53,805 bases of DNA, taken from the NCBI GenBank assembly GCA_030017955.1, contig JASEGR010000008.1, positions 1 through 53,805 on the forward strand, given 5' to 3'. The position numbers and the translations under genes were made by a program. The notes below the pieces were generated by a model. The model was not told the origin of the DNA. It did no database searches and saw only the letters and a program-made list of their open reading frames with translations. Positions 36,735-45,461 of the stretch are shown here, in pieces. The stretch is from Candidatus Eisenbacteria bacterium (lineage in GTDB: Bacteria; Eisenbacteria; RBG-16-71-46; JASEGR01). Positions within the stretch are counted from its first letter, which is position 1; each line of letters begins with the position of its first letter.

Positions 36735-38149
36735 GAACTTTGCCCCGCGAGCTGACTGACAAGACTTCTGAGGCTGATGGAACTGTGTTGAAAAAAGAGA
36801 AGGAGCTCACCCCAAGGCAGATAGTCAAGGAGCTTGACCAATATGTTGTCGGGCAGGACAACGCCAAGAAATGCGTTGCCATAGCCATGAGGAATAGATG
36901 GAGAAGGCAGCGGGTGAAAGGCGATCTCAAGGAAGAGATCATGCCCAACAACATAATACTCATTGGGCCGACCGGCGTTGGGAAAACCGAGATCGCGAGG
37001 AGACTCGCGAGGCTTGGAGGATGTGCGTTTATAAAAGTCGAAGCGTCGAAATTCACTGAGGTCGGCTACGTGGGACGTGATGTTGAATCGATGGTGAGGG
37101 ATTTGGTTGAGCTCTCGGTGGGCATGGTCAAGCAGGAGAAATCCGGCGAGGTCATGGAAGTCGCCGGCCAACAAGCTGAAGAGAGGCTTCTGGACACTCT
37201 CCTTCCGAGACCGAGAAAGAAAGTGAAGGAGGAGCCGACTCAGGAGAACTCCGGCGCTGTTGCGGATGTCCAGGAGACCAGGGAGAAACTGAGAAAACAG
37301 CTGAGAGAGGGCAAGCTTGACGAACGAATCGTCGAACTCGAGGTAAGATCACACGTGTACCCTACGATTGAGATCTTCTCGGCCTCGGGCATGGAAGAGA
37401 TGGACTTGAACATCCAGGAAGCATTTGGAGGACTCCTTCCCACCAGAAAGAAAAGAAAGAAGGTAAAGGTCAGGGAAGCAAAGCAGCTCCTTTTCCAGGA
37501 AGAGGTGGACAAGCTTGTCGACATGGATAAAGTCGTTCAGGAGGCGTTGGCCAGGGCCCAGAACTCGGGCATAATATTTATTGATGAGATTGACAAGATA
37601 GTTGCGGACAAGAGCACGATGGGACCGGATGTCTCACGAGAGGGAGTTCAAAGGGATATTCTTCCTGTGGTTGAGGGCTGCTCTGTTCCAACAAAATATG
37701 GAATGGTGAAGACTGACCACATTCTTTTCATCGCCGCAGGGGCATTCCATGGCTCCAAGCCATCCGACCTGATTCCGGAGCTTCAGGGAAGATTTCCTAT
37801 AAGGGTTGAGCTTGACAGCCTGTCAAGTGACGACTTTAAGAGAATTCTAAGGGAACCCAGGAACGCCCTGCTCAAACAATACACGGCGCTCCTTGACACG
37901 GAAGCCGTGAAGATAGCCTTCACGGATGGAGGAATAGATGCAATTGCAGAAATCGCAAGTCTGGTGAATGAGAGAACAGAAAACATAGGTGCAAGAAGGC
38001 TGCACACTGTTCTGACCCTTCTGCTTGAAGAAATACTCTTCGAGGCTCCAGACTGCGGCGATAAGGAAATACTTGTGACAAAGGAAATGGTAAAGGAGAA
38101 GCTTGGACGGATTGCTGAGGACCAGGACCTGAGCAGGTACATTCTCTGA
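36731..38149 (+). CDS. hslU: HslU unfoldase ATPase
   Basis: 472 residues. An AAA+ ring that unfolds substrates for HslV. Seen: [22 protein letters not shown], Walker [10 protein letters not shown], the [10 protein letters not shown] segment, an inserted I-domain (about 135-245, charged and coiled), Walker [40 protein letters not shown] and the sensor-2 arm [10 protein letters not shown], with a C-terminal tail ending RYIL, close to the family's HslV-docking end. About 25 residues precede the usual N-terminus. GTG start overlaps hslV. Confidence 0.97.
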   Translation: MRTLPRELTDKTSEADGTVLKKEKELTPRQIVKELDQYVVGQDNAKKCVAIAMRNRWRRQRVKGDLKEEIMPNNIILIGPTGVGKTEIARRLARLGGCAFIKVEASKFTEVGYVGRDVESMVRDLVELSVGMVKQEKSGEVMEVAGQQAEERLLDTLLPRPRKKVKEEPTQENSGAVADVQETREKLRKQLREGKLDERIVELEVRSHVYPTIEIFSASGMEEMDLNIQEAFGGLLPTRKKRKKVKVREAKQLLFQEEVDKLVDMDKVVQEALARAQNSGIIFIDEIDKIVADKSTMGPDVSREGVQRDILPVVEGCSVPTKYGMVKTDHILFIAAGAFHGSKPSDLIPELQGRFPIRVELDSLSSDDFKRILREPRNALLKQYTALLDTEAVKIAFTDGGIDAIAEIASLVNERTENIGARRLHTVLTLLLEEILFEAPDCGDKEILVTKEMVKEKLGRIAEDQDLSRYIL

Positions 38150-38159
38150 AAGGAGCGTT

Positions 38160-39080
38160 GTGAAGAAAGACTTCATTCGCATTCCTGATCTGACAAGGGA
38201 TGAAATAGATGGCATATTCAACACGGCATTTGAATTGAAAAGAGGATCTCCGTCGGAGACCGGCCAGGCGCCTCTCAAAGGGAAAACTCTTATCATGATT
38301 TTTCACAAACCCAGCCTCAGGACCAGAGTCAGTTTCGAGGTCGGTATGGCGCGCCTCGGGGGGAGAGCCGTTCACCTCAGGGATGAGGAGATCGGCGTTG
38401 ATTCAAGGGAGAAGCTGGAGGATGTTGGAAAGGTCCTTTCGAGGTATGGGGATGGAATAATGATAAGAACTTTCCGGAATGAATGGGTTGAGAGGCTTGC
38501 ATCAGCTTCGTCAATACCGGTGGTAAACGGGCTCACGGACATCCATCATCCATGCCAGGTGCTTGCCGACATATTTACGCTGAAGGAGAAGAATCTTGAC
38601 CCGGACAAGATGATTGTCGCTTACCTTGGCGACGGGAACAACGTGTGCAATTCATGGATTGATGCCACGCAGAGATTCGGGTTTGAGCTTCGAGTCGCTC
38701 ATCCGCAGGGATATTCACCTGACCCGGATGTCCTGGCCGAAGCCGGAAAGAAAGGGAAGGGCAAGGTTCTGCTGACACAGGATCCCCGGGAGGCCGCGAA
38801 AGGAGCCGATGTCATATACACCGACGTCTGGGCAAGCATGGGCAAGGAATCTGAGAGAGAAGCAAGAGCCCGCCAATTCAAGCCCTATCAGGTGAACCGA
38901 ACCGCGGTTTCTCTGGCTAAGAAGAACTGTCTCGTCATGCATTGTCTCCCGGCTCACAGAGGAGATGAGATCACAGATGATGTTATTGACGGGCCGAACT
39001 CAATCGTTTTCGATGAGGCGGAAAACAGAATGCACCTTCAAAACGGCCTTCTTGCAACTCTACTCGGGAGAAAAAAGTGA
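38160..39080 (+). CDS. argF: Ornithine carbamoyltransferase
   Basis: 306 residues. It makes citrulline from ornithine and carbamoyl phosphate in arginine synthesis. Phosphate-binding motif is KPSLRTRVSFE (Leu where many have STRTR), then HPCQVLADI, GDGNNVCNSW, DVWASMG, and the ornithine motif HCLPAHRGDEITDDV with the catalytic Cys. The HCLP and DVWxSMG motifs favour ornithine over acetyl- or succinyl-ornithine as substrate. GTG start with AAGGAG 4 nt upstream, 10 bp after hslU. No other arg gene is in the window, so it sits apart from its pathway. Confidence 0.93.
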   Translation: MKKDFIRIPDLTRDEIDGIFNTAFELKRGSPSETGQAPLKGKTLIMIFHKPSLRTRVSFEVGMARLGGRAVHLRDEEIGVDSREKLEDVGKVLSRYGDGIMIRTFRNEWVERLASASSIPVVNGLTDIHHPCQVLADIFTLKEKNLDPDKMIVAYLGDGNNVCNSWIDATQRFGFELRVAHPQGYSPDPDVLAEAGKKGKGKVLLTQDPREAAKGADVIYTDVWASMGKESEREARARQFKPYQVNRTAVSLAKKNCLVMHCLPAHRGDEITDDVIDGPNSIVFDEAENRMHLQNGLLATLLGRKK

Positions 39081-40102
39081 ATGGAAGGAACCTGCTCCTT
39101 CTTGTTCTAGCTCTCGGTGTTCTTCCATCCTGCGCGAGAAAGGGTCCTCCTCCGGGAGGCCCCATTGATTTTTCGCCGCCGGCGGTCAGTTCGACCTTTC
39201 CTGATTCCGGCCAGGCCAGGGTTCCGCTCGATTGCAGGATCAGCATCGGATTCAGTGAGAGAATGGAGAGGCGGACCGTAGAGGACTGGCTCTTCACCAG
39301 GCCTCCGATTCAGACTTCTTCAGCAGGCTGGAAGCAGAATAACCTGATTCTGACTCCCCTCGAACCTCTTCGTCCGGACACCACGTACACAGTTCTGATC
39401 GGTGCGGGAGCCAGGGACTCGCATGGAAATCTTATGGGCGAGCCTAAGCTTTTCTTGTTCTCGACCGGAGAGGTCATGCTCAATGGAGTGGTGACGGGAA
39501 AACTGGAAGGCAGGAGAGTCCGGGTCGAGAATGCGATGCTGTACATGGTTCCCTCCGGGGTGCCGTTCCGGGCGACCGAGGACGGAATCGGCAGAATCTG
39601 CCAGGCCGGCAAGGCAGGGGATTTCAGGATGCCGGGAATTGAGCCGGAAACGAGCTACGACCTCTTCTGCTTCGTGGACAGAAATGGAAACAGGGCCTAC
39701 GATGAAGAGGATGACGTACTTGCGAAATACAAATGGCCGATTCAACTGGAAAAGGGAAATGAATCGGTCAAACTGCCAGCCTGGTTTGTGGCCGACCCGA
39801 AAGAACCCGGCATTATTCTCGGCAGTGTCGGTGACTCTCTTTCGGCGAAGCAAGAGAAGCAGATCTTCGGGCGCGCAGTTTCTACCGGCGATTCCACAGT
39901 CTCATTTTCGGCAAAGGCAGATACACTTGGACACTTCAGGATTGACAGGGTGCCTGCCGGGGAGTACTCGGTCTGGTGCTTCAGAGACACCGATGGGAAT
40001 GAAAAGCAGAATCCCGGAGAGGTCTTCTCCGAAAAGACGACTGTCATGGTCAAGCCCGAGGAAGATAGCAAGGCGAAGTTCCCTCCTCTTCCGAAACAGT
40101 AG
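39077..40102 (+). CDS. Lipoprotein with Ig-like (SbsA/Big_5-type) domain
   Basis: 341 residues. A signal peptide with lipobox LPSC (cleavage before Cys19) predicts a lipid-anchored protein. The next part fits a bacterial Ig-like 'Big_5' domain: PPAVSSTFPDSGQARVPLDCRISIGFSERM and PDTTYTVLIGAGARDSHGN. The second half holds repeated small beta units with Asp-rich turns (DRNGNRAYDEEDD, DTDGNEKQNPGE), as in cell-surface proteins of Bacteroidota-like groups. Function unknown. GTGA overlap with argF and 8 bp before dapF, so it is embedded in a housekeeping operon. Confidence 0.82.
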   Translation: MNGRNLLLLVLALGVLPSCARKGPPPGGPIDFSPPAVSSTFPDSGQARVPLDCRISIGFSERMERRTVEDWLFTRPPIQTSSAGWKQNNLILTPLEPLRPDTTYTVLIGAGARDSHGNLMGEPKLFLFSTGEVMLNGVVTGKLEGRRVRVENAMLYMVPSGVPFRATEDGIGRICQAGKAGDFRMPGIEPETSYDLFCFVDRNGNRAYDEEDDVLAKYKWPIQLEKGNESVKLPAWFVADPKEPGIILGSVGDSLSAKQEKQIFGRAVSTGDSTVSFSAKADTLGHFRIDRVPAGEYSVWCFRDTDGNEKQNPGEVFSEKTTVMVKPEEDSKAKFPPLPKQ

Positions 40103-40110
40103 AGGACGCA

Positions 40111-40932
40111 ATGACCTCCAGAAAGATCCCGTTTCTCAAGATGGCAGGAGCCGGGAATGACTTCGTCGTGATAGACAATAGAAAGGGCGTCATCAAGAGG
40201 AGAAATCTCGCTGCAAGAAGGCTCTGCGACCGGAAGCTGATCGGCGCGGACGGCCTTCTTCTTCTCGAAAACACGGGTCGCCGCGGCCTCAAAATGCGTT
40301 ATTTCAACAGGGATGGAAGTGAAGCGGAAATGTGTGGAAACGGCGGGAGGTGTTTTGCACGGTTCATATCCATCGTAGCCCGGGGCACAAAAGAAGTCTG
40401 TTTTCAAGCCATTGACGGGCCTCACGAAGCGAAAGTGCAAAGAGCATCAGTTTCCCTGAAAATGTCAGACAGCCGCATGATCCGCGAAGACATGAGAGTC
40501 GAAGTAACCAGAAAGAAAATGGCCGGGAGTCTCATAAACACGGGCGTCCCGCACTTTGTCGTCCTGGTTGACAATGTCAGAACGATTGATGTGGCGGGGC
40601 TCGGCAGGACGCTGAGAAATCACACTTCGTTCAGACCTCACGGAACGAATGTGGATTTTGTCCAGAGGTTAGGGGGCCGGAAAATCAGGGTCCGAACCTA
40701 TGAGCGGGGAGTCGAGGCTGAGACCCGGGGATGCGGGACCGGTGCAGTTGCGGCGGCATTGGTAGCTTCAAGGGCATGGGGAATTCCGTCTCCGGTTAAA
40801 GTATTGACCGAAAGCGGAGTGTGGCTCGAAGCCGCGTTCAATGAGTCTGGTAAAACTTTTAATGAGATATGGTTACGCGGAGATGCTCAAGTATTATTTG
40901 AAGGGGAAGTCTTACCGCAATACATTGGTTGA
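40111..40932 (+). CDS. dapF: Diaminopimelate epimerase
   Basis: 273 residues. It interconverts LL- and meso-diaminopimelate without cofactor. Both active-site cysteines are present: EMCGNGGRCFARF and ETRGCGTGAVAAAL. Also seen: N-terminal KMAGAGNDFVVID, RYFNRDGSEAE and NTGVPHFV. ATG start. It opens a dapF-dapA-dapB block giving meso-DAP for lysine and peptidoglycan cross-links. Confidence 0.97.
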   Translation: MTSRKIPFLKMAGAGNDFVVIDNRKGVIKRRNLAARRLCDRKLIGADGLLLLENTGRRGLKMRYFNRDGSEAEMCGNGGRCFARFISIVARGTKEVCFQAIDGPHEAKVQRASVSLKMSDSRMIREDMRVEVTRKKMAGSLINTGVPHFVVLVDNVRTIDVAGLGRTLRNHTSFRPHGTNVDFVQRLGGRKIRVRTYERGVEAETRGCGTGAVAAALVASRAWGIPSPVKVLTESGVWLEAAFNESGKTFNEIWLRGDAQVLFEGEVLPQYIG

Positions 40933-40946
40933 AAGGAGGGAGTCAG

Positions 40947-41837
40947 ATGTTTGAAGGAGTCTTTGTGGCAAGCGTTACGCCTTTTAGAAAAGGCCAGGTT
41001 GACGAGGAGGCGTTTGCCTCTCACGTTGAGCGGCTCATCGAGGGCGGGGTTCAGGGAATTGTGCCTGCCGGCTGTACCGGCGAAGCTGCAACGCTTACTC
41101 TGGATGAGAAAAAGAGACTCTTCAAACTGACAAAGGAGATCTCTGGGGGCAGGGTGTCTGTTGTGGGCGGGAGCGGCACGAATGCGACCTCCACGTCGAT
41201 TGAACTTACAAGACTCGTCAAGGAATGCGGCCTCGACGGTGCGATGCTGATCACGCCATATTATAACAAGCCTACCCAGGAGGGGCTCTTCAGGCACTAC
41301 GAGGCAGTGGCGGAAGCAGTGAACATCCCGCTCGTGATCTATAATGTCCCGGGCAGGACAGGTGTGAACATACTTCCTGACACGGTTGCACGGCTCTCCG
41401 AAATCAAGAGCATCGTCGCAATAAAGGAGGCAAGCGGACTGCTCGACCAGGTAAGCGCGATCCTCTCGAAGTGCAGTATCACTGTTCTTTCGGGCGACGA
41501 TTCATTGACCTTGCCGATGCTGTCGATCGGCGCCAAGGGAGTGGTTTCTGTTACGGCAAACGTTGTCCCAGAAGATGTAGTTGAGATGGTAGAGAGTTTT
41601 CTTTCCGGAAAGGAAGCCCTGTCAAGAGAGAAGCATATGAAACTCTTTCCGCTTTCAAAGGCAATGTTTGTAGAAACCAACCCGTCGCCGGTCAAGAAGG
41701 CTCTTGAACTTCTGGGGTTGATTGAAGGCGACCTACGGCTTCCTCTTGTCCCGGTTGGAAAGGAAAGCGAACGGGTGATAAGAGAGGCGCTGACACGGCA
41801 CGGCCTCAAACCAAGAGAACCTCTGGGCGCCAGATAG
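40947..41837 (+). CDS. dapA: 4-hydroxy-tetrahydrodipicolinate synthase
   Basis: 296 residues. It condenses pyruvate with aspartate semialdehyde through a Schiff base. Seen: VASVTPFRKG, GCTGEAATLTLDEK, GGSGTNAT, TPYYNKPTQEG, YNVPGRTGVN with the catalytic Tyr, and AIKEASG with the Schiff-base Lys. ATG at 40947 chosen because AAGGAGGG lies 7 nt upstream; an in-frame TTG at 40929 lies before that site. It is 14 bp after dapF. Confidence 0.97.
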   Translation: MFEGVFVASVTPFRKGQVDEEAFASHVERLIEGGVQGIVPAGCTGEAATLTLDEKKRLFKLTKEISGGRVSVVGGSGTNATSTSIELTRLVKECGLDGAMLITPYYNKPTQEGLFRHYEAVAEAVNIPLVIYNVPGRTGVNILPDTVARLSEIKSIVAIKEASGLLDQVSAILSKCSITVLSGDDSLTLPMLSIGAKGVVSVTANVVPEDVVEMVESFLSGKEALSREKHMKLFPLSKAMFVETNPSPVKKALELLGLIEGDLRLPLVPVGKESERVIREALTRHGLKPREPLGAR

Positions 41838-41853
41838 GTGCGCGAAAGAGAGG

Positions 41854-42645
41854 ATGACTGAATTGAAAACCGAAGGCGCTGTCAGAATTGTCGTCTGCGG
41901 GGCAGGCGGAAAGATGGGCAGGAGGATCATCGAGATTGCCCGCCTCTCCGGTGAATTTGAGGTCGTTGGCGGGGTCGAAGCCAAGGACTACAAAGGAGAA
42001 CCCCCCCCCTGCGAGATTGTCGATGATCTGAGCCGGGTTGTGGAGCGGTGCCAGGTGGTCATTGAATTCACGAGTCCGGAAGCTTCTGCCATGCATGCCA
42101 AGATCTGCGGCAGAATTGGCAAGCCGATGGTAATCGGAACTACCGGGTTGGGGTCCCTCGAGATGAAAGAGATAGAGACTGCCGGCAAGAGTTCCCCGAT
42201 TTTTGTTTCTCCGAACATGAGCTGGGGAGTGAAAATACTCACGGAGGCCTCCCGTATGCTGGCAGCCAAGCTTGGTGATGGGTACGATATCGAGATTGTA
42301 GAGAAACATCACAGGGAGAAGAAGGACTCTCCGAGCGGGACTGCTCTAGGCATTGCAGAGGTAATCTGCGAGGCGAAGGGGTGGAGCTTTCCTGATGTCC
42401 TCAAGCACGGGAGGGAAGGGAAAGTCGGCGCAAGACCTGCCTCAGAGCTGGGAATCCACGCGGTGAGAGGCGGCACAATAGTCGGAGAACATGAGATCAT
42501 CTTTGCAGGAAAAGGTGAGAGGATAACTGTCTGCCACAAGGTGGAAAGCAGGGACTGTTTTGCGGCCGGGGCTCTGAAGGCCGCGAAATTCATAATCGGC
42601 AGAAGGCCGGGACGGTACACGATGCGCGACATGGAGCAGGCGTGA
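41854..42645 (+). CDS. dapB: 4-hydroxy-tetrahydrodipicolinate reductase
   Basis: 263 residues. It reduces HTPA with NAD(P)H, the step after DapA. Seen: the nucleotide loop VVCGAGGKMGRRI, IEFTSPEAS, IGTTG, SPNMSWGV, and the substrate motif EIVEKHHREKKDSPSGTA. ATG start 16 bp after dapA. Its stop overlaps the start of the next gene as GTGA. Confidence 0.97.
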   Translation: MTELKTEGAVRIVVCGAGGKMGRRIIEIARLSGEFEVVGGVEAKDYKGEPPPCEIVDDLSRVVERCQVVIEFTSPEASAMHAKICGRIGKPMVIGTTGLGSLEMKEIETAGKSSPIFVSPNMSWGVKILTEASRMLAAKLGDGYDIEIVEKHHREKKDSPSGTALGIAEVICEAKGWSFPDVLKHGREGKVGARPASELGIHAVRGGTIVGEHEIIFAGKGERITVCHKVESRDCFAAGALKAAKFIIGRRPGRYTMRDMEQA

Positions 42646-45425
42646 GATTAATCCGTGCAATTGCTTTCTCAATTACCCTCGCGGTCCTATTCCCTTCTCT
42701 TCTTTCTGCGCAGGGCATATTCGGAATGAACAAGGTCCAGTATTCGCGGCTGCGGTGGTCGGTGATCGAGACCCCGAGCGTGAATCTGCATTTCTATCCT
42801 GAAGAACGTGAGCTCGCCTACTTCGCGGCCCAGGAGGCCGAATCTATCTGCGTCGAGTACCAGAGACGATTCAATTTCAAACCCCCGGGCAGGATTCCGC
42901 TCATCGTCTACAGCTCTCATCATTACATGGAGCAAACGAACGTCATTCCTTTCCTGATTCCCGAGGAAGTTGGCGGGCTTACCGAACTCATCAGAGGAAG
43001 GGTGCTTGTCCCTCACACCGGGTCATACTACCGGTTCATCAAGGTACTGAGACATGAACTTGTTCACGCGTTCATGCTTGAGAAACTTGATTTCGTTCTC
43101 AAAAAGCACAAGACCACCCGCTATGCGTTTCCCCCTCTCTGGTTCTCTGAAGGACTTGCGGAAATCTGGTCCGGGCCGTGGGATTCCGAAGCGGACATGA
43201 TTCTTGGGGATGCTGTTCTTACAGGCCGGCTTGTCCCGGTTGGAGAACTCTGGAAGATATCGGGGAGTCTTCTTCTCTACAAAGAGGGACATTCATTCCT
43301 TCTGTTCCTTACTGAGAAGTACGGGGAAAATTGCATACTGGACATAATGGACAACTGGTGGAGGAAGGAAAGGTTTGAGGACGTCATAAGATTTGTTACG
43401 GGAAGCGACCTTTCGGTCCTCAATAGAGAATGGGTTCAGGAGCTGAGAAGAAGATACTACCCTCTTATTGGAGACCGCAAATCCCTGGAGGAAGTGGGTG
43501 AGAGACTCACCTCATCCGGGACGATCAACATCCGGCCGTACTGTTTCAATCAGGATGGCGAGTCGAAAGACGAAGAGTTCGTCTATCTTTCAAACGAGAA
43601 AGGATACTCAGACATCAACGAGCGCAAGTTGAGCTCCTCAAGCCAGAAGTCCCGGAGATTGGTGAAAAGCGGGTTCTCCAGCGGCTTCGAATCACTTCAT
43701 CCTTTTCGGAGCAGGCTTTCCGTGAACTCGAAAGAAGAGCTGGCTTTTGTCTCGAAAAGCGGAGGGAATGATGTCCTGAACATCCTCGACATCAAATCGG
43801 GAAAGGTCCTCAAGAAGTTCGAGTTTCCTTCACTTGTGTCCCTGTCTTCCCCATCCTGGTCGCCGGACAGAACAAAAATAGTATTCAGCGGCGCCACCAT
43901 GGCCGGGAAAAGCGATCTATACCTTGTCGAGATCCCGGAAGGCAAATCGACCCAGCTCACGGACGACCCTTTTGACGACCGGGACCCGGACTGGTCACCG
44001 GCAAGAGATGAAGTAGTTTTCTCGTCAGACAGAGGTGCCGACGGCAAGGCGGGCTGTTCGAATCTCTTTGTGCTCAGCGTTGCATCGGGCAAAATTCTCC
44101 AGCTTACCGCGGGACCCTATCATGACTACGATCCATCGTGGAACCCTGACGGAGAGCGGGTCTGCTTCAGATCTGACCGGGACGGACAGTTTGAGCTGTA
44201 TGTCGTCTCCAGGGACGGCAGCTATGCAAGAGCCACGGCACTTCTTTCATCACCATTTCATCCCGACTGGGAACCGTCCGGGAATGGGCTTCTGTTCTCC
44301 GGCTACGAAGGAAGGGAGTTTCACATATACAGGATAGACCTGAAAGACTCACTCGCCTGGCAGAGCGGAGAAGCAAGACCCTACCATCAGTCCTGGACTC
44401 CGGGCTACAAGTCGACGACAAACTACCGCGTCAGACCGTACAGAAGAAAGTTTGGGCTGGATGCGGCGCAAACAGCAGTTGCTTACGACCCGGATTTCGG
44501 GAGCGGCGGACTCGGACAGCTCGCCCTGACAGACGTCCTTGGAAATGAGCAGCTTTATTTTCTTGTATCAAGCGAAGCGATGTTCGGGGGTGACTTCTTT
44601 GACTACTTCGACGTCGGCATGACCTATCTCAATCTTTCGAAAAGACTCAATTACGGCCTGGGAGTCTTCAGACTTACCCGGCTCTACGATGAGGAGCTTG
44701 ACGTTGTGAGAAGAGAGGAGAGGGCGGGCGGGCTTCTCATAACGAGTTATCCATTTTCAAAATTCCAGAGACTGGACGGGACAGCTGTCTTGAGAAATGT
44801 CGAAAAGCATCTCTACCGTTCAGGCAAAGTCGAGGACACGGTTCTCTCTTCACTTTATCTCTCTCTTGTCAGGGACACCGGCTTTTGGACTGCCTCAGGG
44901 ATAAGCAGCGGTCTCAGATTCTATCTGACTTTGGGTGCAACGAGAGATCTGAAGAGGGTGGATGGGAATTCCCTGAGCCTTCTTTTTGACGCACGGAAAT
45001 ACACAAAGCTCTTCAGGGGCGGCGTGGTAGCAGCAAGGGTCTGCGGCAGAACGAGCGTAGGGAAGGAACCTCAGCGGTACTTTCTCGGCGGCAGCGGCAC
45101 GCTGAGAGGATTCGAGAGGAGGGCACTCTCCGGCACAAGGGCTTTTCTTGGTAATCTAGAGATAAGGTTTCCACTCATTGATAAACTCATTTTCTCTCTG
45201 CCGATGGGCTCGCTCGAATTCCCGACCCTGCGGGGCGCCATTTTCACCGATTGGGCGACGGCAGGAGATACGGCTCTTCAGGAACCGGTAGGCAGCACCG
45301 GGGTCGGCGTATTCCTGGGGAGCGGATACCTGCCTGTCATAAGAATAGACTTTGTCAGGCGTATATACGGCGGTAGAATCGAGCCCCGGACTTATTCTGA
45401 ATTTTCAGTAGGATGGAATTTCTGA
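42642..45425 (+). CDS. Gluzincin protease / TolB-like propeller / outer-membrane barrel fusion
   Basis: 927 residues. Signal peptide at 1-23 (AIAFSITLAVLFPSLLSA), then a peptidase-MA-type domain with HELVH (His138, Glu139, His142) and WFSEGLAE (Glu170 as likely third ligand). Residues about 360-590 are TolB/PD40 propeller blades (SPSWSPDRTKIVFSG, DRDPDWSPARDEVVFSSDR, DYDPSWNPDGERVCFRSDR). From about 630 the protein resembles a BamA/D15 surface-antigen barrel, with YFLGGSGTLRGFERRALSG and LGNLEIRFPL, and ends in Phe, as outer-membrane barrels do. Function is unknown; an outer-membrane-tethered protease or assembly factor is inferred. GTG start overlaps dapB. Confidence 0.85.
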   Translation: MRLIRAIAFSITLAVLFPSLLSAQGIFGMNKVQYSRLRWSVIETPSVNLHFYPEERELAYFAAQEAESICVEYQRRFNFKPPGRIPLIVYSSHHYMEQTNVIPFLIPEEVGGLTELIRGRVLVPHTGSYYRFIKVLRHELVHAFMLEKLDFVLKKHKTTRYAFPPLWFSEGLAEIWSGPWDSEADMILGDAVLTGRLVPVGELWKISGSLLLYKEGHSFLLFLTEKYGENCILDIMDNWWRKERFEDVIRFVTGSDLSVLNREWVQELRRRYYPLIGDRKSLEEVGERLTSSGTINIRPYCFNQDGESKDEEFVYLSNEKGYSDINERKLSSSSQKSRRLVKSGFSSGFESLHPFRSRLSVNSKEELAFVSKSGGNDVLNILDIKSGKVLKKFEFPSLVSLSSPSWSPDRTKIVFSGATMAGKSDLYLVEIPEGKSTQLTDDPFDDRDPDWSPARDEVVFSSDRGADGKAGCSNLFVLSVASGKILQLTAGPYHDYDPSWNPDGERVCFRSDRDGQFELYVVSRDGSYARATALLSSPFHPDWEPSGNGLLFSGYEGREFHIYRIDLKDSLAWQSGEARPYHQSWTPGYKSTTNYRVRPYRRKFGLDAAQTAVAYDPDFGSGGLGQLALTDVLGNEQLYFLVSSEAMFGGDFFDYFDVGMTYLNLSKRLNYGLGVFRLTRLYDEELDVVRREERAGGLLITSYPFSKFQRLDGTAVLRNVEKHLYRSGKVEDTVLSSLYLSLVRDTGFWTASGISSGLRFYLTLGATRDLKRVDGNSLSLLFDARKYTKLFRGGVVAARVCGRTSVGKEPQRYFLGGSGTLRGFERRALSGTRAFLGNLEIRFPLIDKLIFSLPMGSLEFPTLRGAIFTDWATAGDTALQEPVGSTGVGVFLGSGYLPVIRIDFVRRIYGGRIEPRTYSEFSVGWNF

Positions 45426-45461
45426 GGAAGAAGAAGTGCTCGGGCCGGATGAAAGGAGGAA

